Source of the DNA: Vespula vulgaris
Lineage: Eukaryota > Arthropoda > Insecta > Hymenoptera > Vespidae
Direction of reading: 5' to 3'
NCBI RefSeq assembly: GCF_905475345.1
Contig: NC_066594.1
Location: 6,711,501 to 6,775,500 of the forward strand
Length of the DNA stretch: 64,000 nt
The translations under genes were made by a program, and so were the position numbers. The stretch's first letter is position 1. Every line of letters begins with the position of its first letter. Below, in pieces: positions 1 to 14,300 of the stretch. Under the pieces are notes generated by a model. The model made no database searches. It was not told the DNA's origin and saw only the letters and a program-made list of their open reading frames with translations.

Positions 1-692
1 GCATAATGCTACTAATATTGGGAAATTGGATATTGTATGGAAAAGTAATCTGGGAGAAAGAGGACGACTGCAAACAAGCCAGTTACAAAGAATGGTTCAG
101 TTACTTATTTATGATGCAAAAGATTTTATAATAATTTAGATACATGGAATAATATTTTTTTTTTGTTTGAAAATAGGCACCAGAATATGGAGATTTAAGA
201 GTTATTATGAAAGATATTCCATTGAAAGTTTATCTAGAAGAACAAGTGAATCTTAATTGTCACATAACAAATACTTCGTATGTATCAATTTATATTTTTA
301 TTTTTTTTATATTTTTTTTATCATAATTTGTTATAAAAAATAAATGCATTCTACTACAATTTTGATTATTTATTGTTAGAGAAAGAAGTATGGATTTGTT
401 ATTAAGTTTGGAATCAAGTGATTCAATTGCATGGTGTGGAATATCTGATAAAATAATTGGAACATTAAAGCCTGGAACTTCTATTGATGTACCTTTGAGT
501 TTAATCCCATTAGATACTGGCATTACTGTGAGTACATTTCATATATAAAAAAAAAATCTTTAAAGTATAATATACAAATATAAAAATTTTATTTTACAGA
601 TTATATCTGGCTTAAAGTTAATGGATACTTTTTTAAAAAGGGTATATGACTATGACGACTTAGCACAAATTTTTGTCAACCAATTGAATTAG
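1..692 (+). CDS. TRAPPC13: TRAPPC13, C-terminal part (TRAPP complex subunit)
   Basis: Four exons are visible: 1-94, 177-277, 380-527 and 600-692, joined by GT-AG introns, with the stop TAG at 690-692. The gene starts left of the window. The encoded piece reads NIGKLDIVWKSNLGERG, then an APEYGDLR segment, then SIAWCGISDKIIGTLKPG, and ends near ISGLKLMDTFLKR..YDYDDLAQIFV. That order matches the C-terminal half of TRAPPC13 (C5orf44), including the WCGISG-like and TDTFLKR-like blocks. The family is a subunit of the TRAPP vesicle-tethering complex acting around the Golgi and in autophagy. It converges on GPN2, with stop codons about 97 bp apart, so the two 3' UTRs probably abut or overlap. Confidence 0.92.
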
Positions 693-789
693 TGTGATCT
701 AGGAAAATATTTATATAATGTATATTTTTTGTATATATTTAATTTAAAAATCATACTATAATAATGTATTATTATTATTTAATATTTAT

Positions 790-1961
790 TCAAAGATATG
801 CATCTATAGTAGACATTTTTTTAGTTTCACTGACAGCTCCAACAGCACATGCCAATAATGTTTGAACATCTTGAGGTTCGTTTCCACCAAAAATGTAACC
901 GTTTGCCTTATCAACAGCATTTTTCACTTGTAACAAAAGTGCTTGATTGGAAACATCTAATGGTATAAAACTTACAAGACTATAATCCTCAACTAAAGAA
1001 ATTAAAGCTGCATTAAGTTTTTTGTACCTATATATAACAAAATTTATTATCATTTTTATAGAAAGTTGAGTTTAAATTGTAATTGTCAAAAAATTAAATA
1101 ACTTACTTTGCTGTAAAAGGATCCTCATCTAATTTCTCTAGGAGATAATTTAAATCAAGTACTTCTGTATAAAAATCTATATTAAATGCTAAACGATCGC
1201 TAAATTTTTTCATTTCATCAAATTTTGTCATAATGTTAACATGAGGTAAACCTAATTGTAACATAGTAGTTGTACACAAGATTAGAGATGATAAATATTT
1301 TCCTGCAAAGAAACCATAAATCTTTATATTTAGTTTATAAATATTTAAATGTATATATAAAATCTTTCAGAAAATACATATACCTGGATCGCTACAATGA
1401 TGTGAGTCTACAAGATGTACACTACACAATCTTACTAAGTTCTGAGTCAATTTCTCAACAATTGAACTAACAGATTTATGATGTGTATAAAGTTCAACCT
1501 ATTTATAACAAAGTTATAATTCAATAATGTATTTGCATAGACAATTTAAATACTGATGTATAATTATACCTGTCCTGGGCAATCAAAAATAAGGTAGTAA
1601 TCCTTTAAATTTAAAACTTTAGTAATCAACCATTTGACATTTGCTTCTAAAAATTCCATACAGTAAACTAATGCTCCATTTGGACCAAGACCATATTCTG
1701 ACATTACTTCTTCATGTTTGATTAGTTCAGATATATCTACCAATGGGGTATATTCCATATTTTCATTAGCTGGATCTGATGGTAAGAAAATATATTTGTA
1801 TAAACTAAATAATTATAAATTAATGTTATATTTCACATACCAATGTTGATAACAGCTACTTTTCTACCTATTTGCTCCAGAAATTTACACATTGCATTAC
1901 AGTAAGTAGTTTTTCCACTACCAGGTGGTCCAATGACCAATTGTCCAAATATTAAACTCAT
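790..1961 (-). CDS. GPN2: GPN-loop GTPase 2
   Basis: Complete small GTPase gene in about five exons. The first exon, from the ATG at 1961, encodes MSLIFGQLVIGPPGSGKTTYC with a Walker A P-loop. The next holds the family-defining GPN motif (GLGPNGALVYCMEFL), followed by G3 (DCPGQVE). A later exon holds the G4-like TKFD, and the last ends KKMSTIDAYL with the stop at 790-792. GPN GTPases work in cytoplasmic assembly and nuclear import of RNA polymerase II. The motif order and C-terminus fit GPN2 rather than GPN1 or GPN3. The ATG lies only 20 nt after the PSMG3 stop on the same strand, leaving no obvious room for its own promoter or 5' UTR (see findings). Confidence 0.93.
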
Positions 1962-1981
1962 ATTTTTTATCAGTCTTTGGA

Positions 1982-2470
1982 TTACCACAATTTCAATTGA
2001 TTTATACTATCAGTTATAACTTTTAATATTTCTTTATTATAATCTTTTAAAGATATTGACAACAATAAAGGTTTATCTATATTTATTTGTTCTGCAATAT
2101 ATCTAGCAGCAGCATGAACATCAATTTCATCTTTACCAAAGATAACACTGAAATTTTAATTTAATTGTATTAGATAGAGAGGGAAAAAAAACTTCAGAAA
2201 TAAAAATACTTACTTCGTAGAGAAAATATTGCTGTTAAATTGATTTAAAGCTGATTCTCGATTAACTGTAATTAATGATCCCAGTTTCTTGAAATGAGAG
2301 ATAATTATGAATATACGATTACTAAAAATAAAATATGATTTTAGTTAACAGTCAAAAATGTTGTTAAATATTCTTGAACATTTTCATATTTGTTGTTACT
2401 TTTACCTGTAAATTGTTACAGCAATATCTGTATGATATCCACAAGTATTAATTGCAAAAATATGATTCAT
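1982..2470 (-). CDS. PSMG3: Proteasome assembly chaperone 3
   Basis: Three small exons, found by reading splice sites: 2470 to about 2408 (MNHIFAINTCGYHTDIAVTIY), about 2320 to 2218 (NRIFIIISHFKKLGSLITVN), and about 2153 to 1982. The last contains VIFGKDEIDVHAAARYIAEQ and ends INQLKLW-stop. The pattern of a short N-terminus, a hydrophobic strand, then FxKxGSL, then LGxDEPxxHxxA, and a terminal VW/LW dipeptide matches PSMG3. This protein pairs with PSMG4 to assemble the 20S proteasome alpha ring. The product is about 108 residues, slightly shorter than the human protein. It lies directly upstream of GPN2, and the two look co-transcribed. Confidence 0.8.
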
Positions 2471-3891
2471 AGTTTTTCACGCATTTCTGTAGAAATAATT
2501 ATCACTTAAATCATAAAAAATTATATAAAGAACTTAACAACTATATTCTTAAAACTATTATAAATTCAATTGTTCTATAAAAATATTTTTAATTTGAAGT
2601 AATACTTACAACAAAAATTTTCTTTGTTTATAATTTTCTTTTTTTTCCTATTGCTCTTATAAATAAACGAATACTACAAATATATAACAAACTACATATA
2701 TGTAGATATAATAATTTGATTGTTTCGATTGACAAGTATTGTTTACTAATTAGAATTGCAATAAATTGTTATACTTTTTTCTCAGTCAATAAATAATAAT
2801 CTGACGATTTCTATCTCATGAAAGATACATCTTTTTTCGTCGATGTATGTCTTGAAATTGTCGTTATTACATATGCGATTCAATTATAATCGACTTTGCT
2901 TTTCCAAAATTAATGGTTAGAACATTTGATTTACTATATAAATACGATAAGATTTACCAATAATAAGGGAATAAAAAATGTGGTTGAAAAATATTAGAAA
3001 AATATGATACTAGTAATGCCCTTAAGCCAACTAGCAACCTTTCGCTGCAAAGGTGCTAGGTGTCGCATGTGTCATCGGTAATATAAAAATATTATCAGCG
3101 TTTCGTCTAGAGAGAGTTGATTTTATGGAGAACTCTTCATTTTGGTGTCGATCAAGGGAGAATTAACTATTTGAGAACAAAGGTGCAATAAAGGAAGGAG
3201 ACGGAGACGATTATTATTTATTTAAGGTGGAATAAAGCTTTACTACATTGAAATTATTTAGTGGTGTATTTAGTTCAGATTTCTGGAAACATTATCCGAT
3301 ATCTACAATAGAAAAAAAAGGAACTGTAATAAAAACTTTATTTTTCCTTTATATACAATCGCATCTCTGTTCTTTACGTCTTAGTTCTTTCTAGTTGTTC
3401 GTCCTTCATTAGGACTAAACAAGATATTGAAATGTTCCTATATTCTGACAACTCATGTGTTTTTTATTGACTCTGCCGCGAAGTGCAATATTTGCACATA
3501 GGCGTCGCTATCGTCGTTTTACCGACGCGACTTGTCCAAATGTTTATGTGTGTGTATGTCACAATATGTAGAAAACATTTTCATTGGTTGTTAATCTCCA
3601 TTATATTTTTCATTTTTGGTTAGAATTAGGAAGTTATCCTCTACATTTTTACATTCTAAGATCGACTCGCATCGTGAAGTCTCGTATGGACGAGTTATCG
3701 CCATCATCGTGTACTTAGTAGAAAAATATCTTCGAGAATAGGTGCAAATGTATGTGGTACAATATCTTTATTTTCATATATTCTTTTTCGTTAATTGCAA
3801 TTTTTTATTGGTATTTCAATTTCAGCTGAATTAGTGTATAGGTCAAGTTAAAATCTCAGGTTGGTTGGCTACCACTATTGCTGTGTTAACA
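2471..3891. promoter_or_regulatory. Divergent intergenic region between PSMG3 and PAXBP1
   Basis: About 1.4 kb separates the two divergent start codons and must hold promoters and 5' UTRs for both. It is AT-rich with no credible ORF. One feature stands out at 3031-3059: arms CTAGCA..CCTTT and AAAGG.TGCTAG form an 11-bp stem with one bulged A and a 6-nt loop. The section 3430-3740 is locally less AT-rich and may be the PAXBP1 transcription start region; that is inference. Confidence 0.5.
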
Positions 3892-5305
3892 ATGTCATTA
3901 TTTAATAAACCAAAACGGAATATTCGTCGGCGACCTTTCAATGACGAGGACGAGGATAATGAAAACAGGATGGAAATTGAAGATACTCAACCTGTCAAAA
4001 TAAAAGCTAAGAAGAAAGACAAACCAAAACAAACGCTCCTTAGCTTTGGAGAGGAGCTAGAAGAAGGTAAGTGCAACATCTATTATTGCATAAAATATAA
4101 ATATTAATTTATTGTATAAGGATATAGAACAATAACATTGAAAGATATTTCTACTATCAAAAATTGTGATAATAGTTTATCAAAGTTTATTTTTTTCTTT
4201 CCTTTTTTTTTTTTTATATTATTTTTACATTATGAAATCAAATGTATTTGTACGATATGTTCAATGTAATAAGCTAAGGATTTGATTGCTATAAATATAA
4301 CAATATATAATATTAATAGTTTAATAGTTCTTTTTAATTTCATGTTAAAAAGTTTATTTTGTAATAAATTGACTAAATTGTCATTAAAATTATATAATTA
4401 AGTTTAAATTTAATTATACAGGTTAGATATTTATGAAATTGTACGTATCTTACATATATGCTTCTATAATCTTATGATTTTATTATAAATATTGTAATCA
4501 ATAAACATAAAATTTTATGATTTGTGATAAAAATTAATAGAAGAGAAATATTTTATGTCCTAAGATATCTTGGATATAAAAAATTCATGCTTTAATTTAT
4601 GAATTTCTAAAGAATTTTTAGTATGTCAAACGATTCAGGATTAATGCAACAATTAATGTTAATTTCAATAATTATATTCTACTGTTTAATGAAATTTATT
4701 GATTTTTTTAGCGGATGATGGAGAAGTTTTTAAGGTGAAGAAATCTTCAAGGAGCAAAAAACTGATGAAACAACTAGATCACGAAAGGAGAAAAAAGAAA
4801 GGTGAAGAGAAAATGCAAGTGGACTCTGAGCAAGCAAACATGTCCATTAAACAGGAAAAAGATTTAGAAATAAAGACAGATGATCTAGTAGTAAGCTATC
4901 TCTATGATGTATTATTATTATTAGAATTTCTCCAATTTATATTCAAGTATCAGTTTATTGCGTCTTAAAGTATATATTTGACACACATTCAAGGGGTATA
5001 TACAACGAGAAGACATGTTCATTATTACCCTATTATTTATAAATTTTATTTTGATAGAATGGATAATTAAGTTTTATAATACAGGATATATATAAAATAA
5101 TATTTCATATTTGTGTACATAATATCAAGGTATTGCACAAATCAAATAATCTTCAATAATTAAATTTTATCAATTTCAAACGAATAGCCAGTCTTGTATT
5201 TATATGTGGTTCATATATTATTATTTTCAAATAAATTATATTGTTTATTCATGATAGCAAGAAAAGACGCAACTGTGTACTCTTACTATCTATAAAATAT
5301 TTGTA

Positions 5306-5336
<31 letters not shown>

Positions 5337-5965
5337 ATATTCTCAGATATTAATAATTTCGATCTTTTCAAGATTTTCACTTATATATTTTTCATATCTA
5401 TTGTCAGCTTATCTTTTTATTAAAGAAGCATGCTATAAAGCTCTACAAATAACTACAATTTGTCACTACTTCAATTTTGTTTTCAAAAATAGTAATTTGT
5501 ATTATTCTGTTAAGAAATCTTTAATATAAAAATATATTTTTTATTAACAGGTTAAAATAAAAAATACTGGACCACTGATATTAAATGGAAGAGCTGCATT
5601 GGCAGCAGGCAAGGACGATTATACATCTGATGAAGAAGATGAGTCTCGTTCTCATAAATTTCGAAAAAATACTGATAAAGCTGATACCATGAAGATACTG
5701 CTTGAAAGTGAGTTGAATGTGTGCATGCATACATATTCACAGATATATAATAAATAAGACTAAATAGTTTTTTTGTTATGTCTTATTTTAATATCCATAT
5801 TTTCCAGGTGGCTGTATACCTGATGCTGCTATGATACATGCAGCTAGAAAACGTAGACAAAAGGCTAGGGAGTTGGGAACTGATTATATTCCTTTAGATG
5901 AACCAAGGTAATCATTATTGAAATAATATAGATGATTGTTAATACTTAGATGTAAATACTTAACG

Positions 5966-6027
<62 letters not shown>

Positions 6028-6704
6028 TCTATGCAGTGATGAGAAAGGAAAATCACGGTTAATTAGAGAAGAAGATCATGATAGAAGCGACGATGATTCT
6101 CAAGATCGTATTGATATGACTGTCAATACGGAAGCACGAGATAAAGAGAAGAGGAGAGAAGCTTTTCTTGCATCTCAAGTTTCAAATAAAAGTAAGTAAT
6201 ATATTATAAAGATTAATTAATATGAAAGTTAAAAAAAGGTTTAGAAAATTGTCATATGATTTTTTTTTCTTTCTTTAGTTTCTGCTGAAGAAAGTGAGAA
6301 TGAAAATGAAGAAGAAGAATGGGAAGCTCAACAAATTCGAAAGGGTGTTACAGGTGCTCAGGTAAAAATTATTTTCTTTTATATTTTACCTCTGTGTAAA
6401 GATGGCAAAGCTTAGTTTTGTAATAGAATATTGGTAAAAATGAGTTTTATAATACAGATTGCAGCAGCTCATCAGGATTCCATGATACAACAACAGTTCT
6501 CGTTAGGATTAAATGTAAATCAAATGGTTGCACCTGGAGTGCCATTAGAAATGGTTATGATGCCAGCACCACCACCTCCACCAACCATTCAACCACCAGA
6601 TCCAACGAAAGTAGTGCCTATTACTCCGCAAGAAGTTATTAATAAAATGCGTGCAAGGTTTTATTTCTTTTTTCAATTCACTTTATCTATAAAAACCACT
6701 AAAC

Positions 6705-6735
<31 letters not shown>

Positions 6736-9700
6736 TGTTGTATATTTCAAGTGTATTGTTATATACAATATAATAGATATATTATTATATAATATGAATG
6801 AATGAAAATTTATAGGTTGGATAATTTACGAGAAGTACATTCGCGTCATCAATTAGATCAACATCAACTTGAACAGGAATTAGAGCAGACTGTGAAAGAA
6901 TTGGATGAAGGCGAAGCTCGTGCGCCGCAGCTTGCACAACGCTTCAGATATTACCAAGAGTTGCGTGGGTATGTCACTGACTTGGTAGAGTGTCTTGATG
7001 AGAAGGTGGGTTTATACGCTCTCACGTTTTTTTACGTGCACGGGGGTTTTCCATGCAGACTGTAACGACTGTTCAGATCATTCAGTCGATTTAATATTAT
7101 CATTTGTTATAATGGAATATTTAAAAGGAATCAATTTTTTTCAAAGAATATAAGTGAATGATTTATACAAACAGATGACCATTTATTTATATATATCTTT
7201 TATAGCTATAGCAAAGCTCAAGATATATTAGAATGTAATGTTGAATTTATATATTAGATTATTTATGTATATTTATTCATATTTATTCACATTTATTATA
7301 CATTATATATATTTATTTCTTTTTTTCTTGAAATGAATGCTGTAATAAGGTAGATATCACATAAAATACACGTATAGAAGAAAGAAGGTAGCAATCACGT
7401 TAGTAATTATTCCATTAAGTAAAGAAATCTATTTATCCATTTATCTATTTTTTCCCGTTTATATCGTTTGTATTGCCGGGGGTCAAAATCTTCTCTGTAT
7501 TTTTAGAAATGTATAACATAGAAATTAGTATAATTTTTGAGTATTTATAAATGAATATATATTACAAAAGTGTGGTAAGTAGTTTCAATTTAAAATTTGT
7601 ATGCTCACATATGAAAAAAAGAGAAGAGAGAGAGTATCGTGATAAAATAATATTTTTCGCGTGCTAGCGAAATTTATAAAATGTTGTTATAGAAAAAAAT
7701 AAATAAATAAAATAAATACAAAAAAAAAAAATAAAAACCCATAAAATATATATTACTATAAAGAATATATATACTTTCTGGAGCATATATTCAATGTTAA
7801 ATTGTTATAATGTGCGAATTTTAATATATCATTTTTTGTTAGCTGCCTTTGGTTATTGGATTGGAGCAACGTTGGCTAGATCTATACGGAGAACGCTCAA
7901 TAGAACTAATGGAAAGAAGAAGACAAGATACGAGAGATCAAGCCGAAGAAATTACAACTGCAGCAAGTCAGTTATTTCAGTAATTATTAAATGTTACAAT
8001 TGTTTATTAAATTAACTAAATAACACCTCTATAATAGAACTACTAATAATTATATTTTGTCATATTATTTTGAAAATATTTCTTGCAACTGTTTCTTTGT
8101 ATTATTTAAATTATTTCATTTATGCATATAGGTATTATAACATGATTACTTTACAGGAGGTCAAGCAATAAGAAGAGGTCCAGAAGTCGAAACACGTATT
8201 CGACGGGTTACGGAAAGGGAAGGTAGACGAGCACGTCGTAGAAGAGCTAGAGAATTAGCACCAACACTACCAAAGCATATAGATGGCATGTCCAGTGATG
8301 ATGAGGTCACTGAACAACAAAATCTTGCATTTAAACAAGCAAAAGGTTGTATATTTATTTTAAACATTCACATTTTCTCCTTCATCTTCTCAAAAATGAT
8401 TTCACGAGATAAAATAATATACATTATATTATCACGTGTTTGTATTTTATTGATTTTTCAACTGAATTAATTTAAAAAAATATTCAAACATATATTATAT
8501 ATATTTTTTATTTTGTTATTTTTAGAGGAAATTGATAGGGAAGGAAAAGAAATATTTTCTGATGTAATGGATGATTATTGTACACTAAGAGGTATTTTAA
8601 CGAAGTTGGAATTATGGAGAGAAACTGATATAGATGCTTATATGGAAGCTTATGTATCTTTATGTATACCCAAAATTTTATCACCTCTTATAAGATTGCA
8701 ATTAATAACCTGGAATCCTATCATGGTAATTCATTTATAAGTCTTTAAAAAAATTTTTTCTTAGTAATAAAACATATTTATATTTTATATTTAATTACTA
8801 GGAGAGTGCTGATATAGAAAGAACGAAGTGGTATAATACATTACTATTATATGCATTAGATAAAAAAGAAACAGAAGATTCATTGAAACGAGACCCTGAC
8901 GTAAGATTAGTACCGCTTACTGTTGAAAAAGTTGTAATACCTAAGTTAACAGGTAATAACTAATTACACATTTTATTTATTGAAATTAATACTCATTTAA
9001 AACTATTAATAAAAAATTTTATTTATTTTATAATTTTCAGCTATCGTAGAAAAAATTTGGGATCCAATGTCTACTTCTCAAACATTACGTCTCGTTGGTA
9101 CAGTAAATCGACTTATTAGAGATTACCCAAACTTGAACGATACAAGTAAACCGTTAGAATCATTATTTAATGCCATATTAGAAAAAGTAAAAGCTGCTGT
9201 TGAAAATGATGTTTTTATACCAATTTTTCCTAAACAGTAAATATAATTAATTCAGTTAAATAAACCTTGAATTATAGTGTTTTGAGCTAAACTAATAATG
9301 TTTATTTATATCATGTTATTTTTAGAATTTTGGATAATAGGCACCAATTTTTTCAACGACAATTTGCTATGGCAGTAAAGTTATTACGAAATTTATTAAG
9401 TTGGCAAGGTCTTCTTGGAGATGCACAATTAAAAAATTTAGCATTAGGATCGCTATTAAATCGATATCTTTTGGCTGGCTTACGAGTCTCATCTGCACCA
9501 GATGCACTTTTTAAGGCGAATATGGTAATTATTTTAGTGCAATGAAATCTAACATACAAATATATATATTGACCAGGAACTTTTGATAACACATTATATA
9601 TATACAAATAATATTTTTATATAGATTATGAGTACTTTACCACGAGCTTGGTTGCAAGGTGAAACAATAGAACATCTTAGAATGTTTGCCACTCTTATTC

Positions 9701-9902
9701 AACAATTGAGTGAGCAATTAGACCAAGCGAATCCAGCACATAAGTAAGTCAAAGCAAAATATATTTTTCATCTTTATTTGTATAAAAATATATACGTAAT
9801 GATCCTTCAATTTTAGAAATACTAAAATACAATTGAATTAAATGTTTTAGTGAAGCTTGGGAATATTCTAAATCCATCCTGAAGATAATTAAACCTTTGT
9901 AA
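3892..9902 (+). CDS. PAXBP1: PAX3/PAX7-binding protein 1 homologue (GCFC family)
   Basis: About 15 exons, from the ATG at 3892 (MSLFNKPKRNIRRRPFNDED) to the stop TAA at 9900-9902 (SILKIIKPL). An in-frame TTG lies upstream, but the ATG before SLFNKPKRNIRRR fits the family N-terminus. The order is an acidic/basic disordered N-terminus, then SSRSKKLMKQLD, GGCIPDAAMIHAARKRRQ, and EEEEWEAQQIRKGV. A proline-rich stretch and a coiled coil follow (about 6800-7005). The rest is the GCFC domain, with LWRETDIDAYMEAYVSLCIP near 8610 and TIEHLRMFATLIQQLSEQLD near 9670. The family (once called GC-rich sequence DNA-binding factor) is nuclear and linked to PAX3/7, H3K4 methylation and spliceosome disassembly factors. 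Introns hold (TA)n and (CA)n microsatellites. Confidence 0.93.
5970..6024. repeat. (TA)n microsatellite in a PAXBP1 intron
   Basis: Uninterrupted TA dinucleotides, about 27 units, sit just upstream of an exon acceptor. The tract is likely to vary in length between individuals. Confidence 0.95.
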
Positions 9903-10038
9903 TATAATAAGGTAGAATGTTCTTAGTATCATTTATTTACATTTTATAATTAATAATTGTTACCTATCCATAGTTTTATACACTTAGAGATAAGAAAATA
10001 TTATATAGTATACATTGTAGTACAATTACAATTAGATG

Positions 10039-10088
<50 letters not shown>

Positions 10089-11330
10089 CGCGCGTAATAC
10101 ATATTATTTTATATAGTAGTAACTCAGGCACTATATAACACATCTTTAGACATAAAAACGAAAGATAAATAAAAATAATACACTTGCTACAATTGTATAT
10201 AATATGGTGCACATTAAAAAATAAAATTGTAAATATTCAATATCTCTTAAACAATGTTTTTCTTTAGAAAGCATTAAATAGTGTGTACCATTAGTTATCT
10301 TGGCTAAATAAAAAAACATGAATTTTCTTTCATGTTTCTTTATCTATTTTCATATCTAAATAAATTTAAAAAAAAAAAAAAAAAGAAAAGACTTATTATA
10401 TAGTATAAACATGCACCAGTGTTGTATCACAAAAAAAAAGAAAAAAATACTATGCAATAGTATACAATTTCTTTGTATGATGTGTCAATGATAAAATAGC
10501 GTGCGTGTGTGGCGCGTTCGTGGGTGCGTGTGTGTATGTGTGTACATATATTGATAATAACACAAAATGCCTCTTTTTTTAAATTTAAAATAATTATAAG
10601 TCATATATATATATATATATTTTAAGTATCATATATATATATTAGGTTTACCTTAATTAATCATTGTAATCACCATAATATATCATAATACATGCCATGC
10701 TATTTTATATGATATAACATTATATTTTCGTTGGTATCTGCTAACTTAAATTATTGCTAATTTTATTATCATTTAATGAATCATTTAATGATATTTTTTT
10801 AGATGATTATATATACATATTATTTTATATAGTAGATATGATTATTTATCAATAGCTATCTGCTTTGCTAGTCTAGGAGTTGCTTTAGTTGCATCGAACA
10901 CATCATCATTGAAGTTATTTACTCTCATTAGCCTTGTTTTATTCAATGATAATAATGAATAAGAACGAAGGAGATATTATACGAACATTTAAAAAGAATT
11001 TATACCGTTTTGCGTATAATAATGAATATACTCAACGTATGGACGGTATATAAGTGACGATATATGTCGTTAAAAATTTACAGTGTTATATCAATTTTTA
11101 AAATCTCTATCTTGTATTTATTTTCTTTCTATTCTATAAAGATTATGTAGAAAAGCAAAGATAATATGATATACACAGTCTATACCATGACAGATAATTT
11201 ATTGAGAGGATAAACATACATAAATGATTAATACAACGTATTTGTGGGTCACAGAGATAGGAGATGTAAGGGTCATCTTTTGACTTCCATGAACTCAGTT
11301 CACTTTAGTTGAGTTACGATCACATACATC
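9903..11330. other. Intergenic: PAXBP1 3' flank and vitellogenin-like promoter
   Basis: No credible gene. It contains a (TA)n tract at about 10039-10087, a GT/GC-rich tract at about 10499-10545 and a short (TA)n near 10600. The presumed promoter of the downstream lipoprotein gene lies in the last few hundred bases before the ATG at 11331. Confidence 0.7.
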
Positions 11331-14300
11331 ATGAGTATTACAGGTATAATTTATTTTTCTTTCTTTATATTTATTAGATTAGTATTTTTTTAATGAATGA
11401 GTTTAGTGTTATTATAATACGAAATTTTTTAACTTATAACGATTATGGAAACATTATGATGTTAATATTTAAGTAAAATGGATATCAGTAAAGCACAAAA
11501 TATAATTTAATATTTTACATATAATTATATATTTTACACATTTGTATTTTATTTCTCTCTCTCTCTCTCTCTTTCTATATATGTATATATGTATATATTA
11601 TTTTTGTTTTGTAGATAACAATTTTGTTAAATATTTTCTTGCATGGAAACTAAGAAGAATTTTTGTTATTATATTACTATGCAGCATACAATCAATATAT
11701 GGTTTATTTACCCCAGAAAAGGAATATAGATATTTGTATAATGCTACTTCTAGTTCAGGTGTCTTATTACCATCTAGTGCTACGTCTTCATGGGGTTTAA
11801 ATGGAATACTTGTAATTCAAGCAAGAGAAAATGCTGCAGTAATGCAGGTATTTTTTTACAGACTTTAAAATATTATTTTCAATTTCAAGCAAAAAATATG
11901 ATACTGTAATATATATGAATTTTATAAACAGTTTCAATCATTGAAAATGAATATCTGGAATGGAAAAATTGGAGAAAAAGGAGAAGATATAGATATTAAC
12001 GAAAGTGCTGAAGATCTTTTAATGCCTTTTGAAGTCACATATAAAATGGGACTTGTAGAAAATTTCACTATACAAAATGAACCTGTTTGGGTTACAAATA
12101 TAAAGCGCAGTATAGTAGGAATATTACAACTGGATCTCTCTACTATTGAAAAGGAAGCAGCGTTCCATTCTATGGAAGCAAGTTGTTATAATATCATAAT
12201 ATATCATTTATAAGTTATTATAATAATATTCAAATAGAGAGGAAGATAATTATACATTTTTTTGGAAATGATGATTTATTTTTTAATGTATTTGTAGATA
12301 AACCATTATGGTCAATGCAACATAGAATATGTTGTAAGTAGTGAGAACGATAATGAAAAAATAATTAGAAAATCTTTAGATCCACGGACTTGTATTGGTC
12401 AACCCTTTCGATTTTGGACCAATGTTCCAAGAATGCAATGTCCTCATTCTGAACAAGTGCGTTTTAACATACTATTTATTTTTCTAATTATTAAAAAGTT
12501 TATTTATGTATACAAATCCTTTAGGATCCCATTTTAAAATCTAGCGAACGATTATATTATGTGAGACATAATAACACTGTACAAGATATTCTATATATTA
12601 ATGCAACAGGAGGAATTTATGTACAACCATTTCAAAGTTTTGGCGAAGCACATTTTTATTTTTCAAGGTATATTGTTTCGTTGTTTCTATAAAATTTATT
12701 TTTTAAGAATAATAGAATAATATCTATGTGGAGTCTGTAGGCAGAATTTTCAATTAATTACTGTACAAGATACAGTGAATCAAATTTCATTGTACAATCC
12801 ACATACTGTAACTTTGCAACATGAATTGCCAGAGGAAGATTTGACACAAGGTAGAGGAGTACTTGATAAAGATAGTATTTTTAAAGTTGTAAGTTATATT
12901 TCATTTTATCATTTATTTTGATATTGTGTTCTTTTATTTTTTTAACAAAAATATTTCATTTTTACAGATAGGAAACTTATTAGATCGATTAAGCCAAACA
13001 CTTGAGACTCCTGGTTTAGATACTGAAACAAATAATCTACATAACACAACTATCTCTATTCTTCTCTATTATCTTGGAATGTTAGACCGTACTGATTTAG
13101 AAATCGCATATAATAATATTTCAGGAACTAGTTACAAAGAAGAAACAATACGGTATAAAAAAATAATATTTTTTTTATATTTTATTTATATAGAATAATG
13201 TAAATATTATTTTAATTGTTGTAGGAATATGTTTCTGGAAGCACTTCCACAAATTGGAAGTAAAGACTCTGCTTTGTTTATATTTGATTTAATTCAAAGT
13301 CATAAAGTATCAGATATAATAGCAATACAACTTCTAACTCAATTACCATTTCATATTAGGAAGCCAGATGTACAATTATTAATAACTTTACGACCACTTC
13401 TAAGTTTAGAAAGAGAAATTTCTACAGAAATTCAGAATACAGCTATTCTTTCATATGGTACATTAATTTATAAAATATGTCTTGTATACTGTTCGTACGA
13501 AATACTTGACGATTACGTACGTTTCTATCTTGATAAATTCACAGGTATGCTTATAAAGTTCTTTTAATTTAAGTCTAAATAATATAATGACATATTAATA
13601 TTGAAATATTTTCTAGAAAGTACTGAGTATGAAAAAAAAATGATATGGTTGGAAGGTTTGGCAAATATACAATTAGGAAGAGTAGTTGAATTTTTGGAAT
13701 CTATAGCAAGTGGGAAAAATGCAGAATCACGTCATTTTCGTGTACTTGCAGCTTGGGCATCTCTCCCATCTGCACCTTTAAGACCAGAAATTGTAAGAAA
13801 ATCTATAAAATTTTATATATATTTTATTATTGATGTTGGATATTTTATTATATATTTTTTTATACATAGATATATCCTGTGTACTGGCCCATGTTGGTAA
13901 ATAAGACAGAGCATTTAGAAATGAGAATAGCTGCATTGACATTGTTAATTGTTTCTAATCCAACACCAAGTAGATTAATATCCTTATATTGGTATATGAA
14001 AACTGAACCAAATCTACATTTATATAATTATTTTTATACAACCCTAAAATCTATGGAGCAGACAACGTATCCCTGTTATCTTCACATGTATGTAGAAATT
14101 ATTTCAAATATGTATATATTGTGTTTTATGTTGTAATTATATTTTTTTATTCAGGGGAAGTATAGCAGCACAATTTACACGTGTACTTCGTAAACCATCT
14201 AATAATAAATTATTACTAACTGGTAATTATCTGTTCGACTATAAAGATACATACAGAAAATTTGGAGCCATGCTTCATGGTATTGTTATAGCAAATCCAG

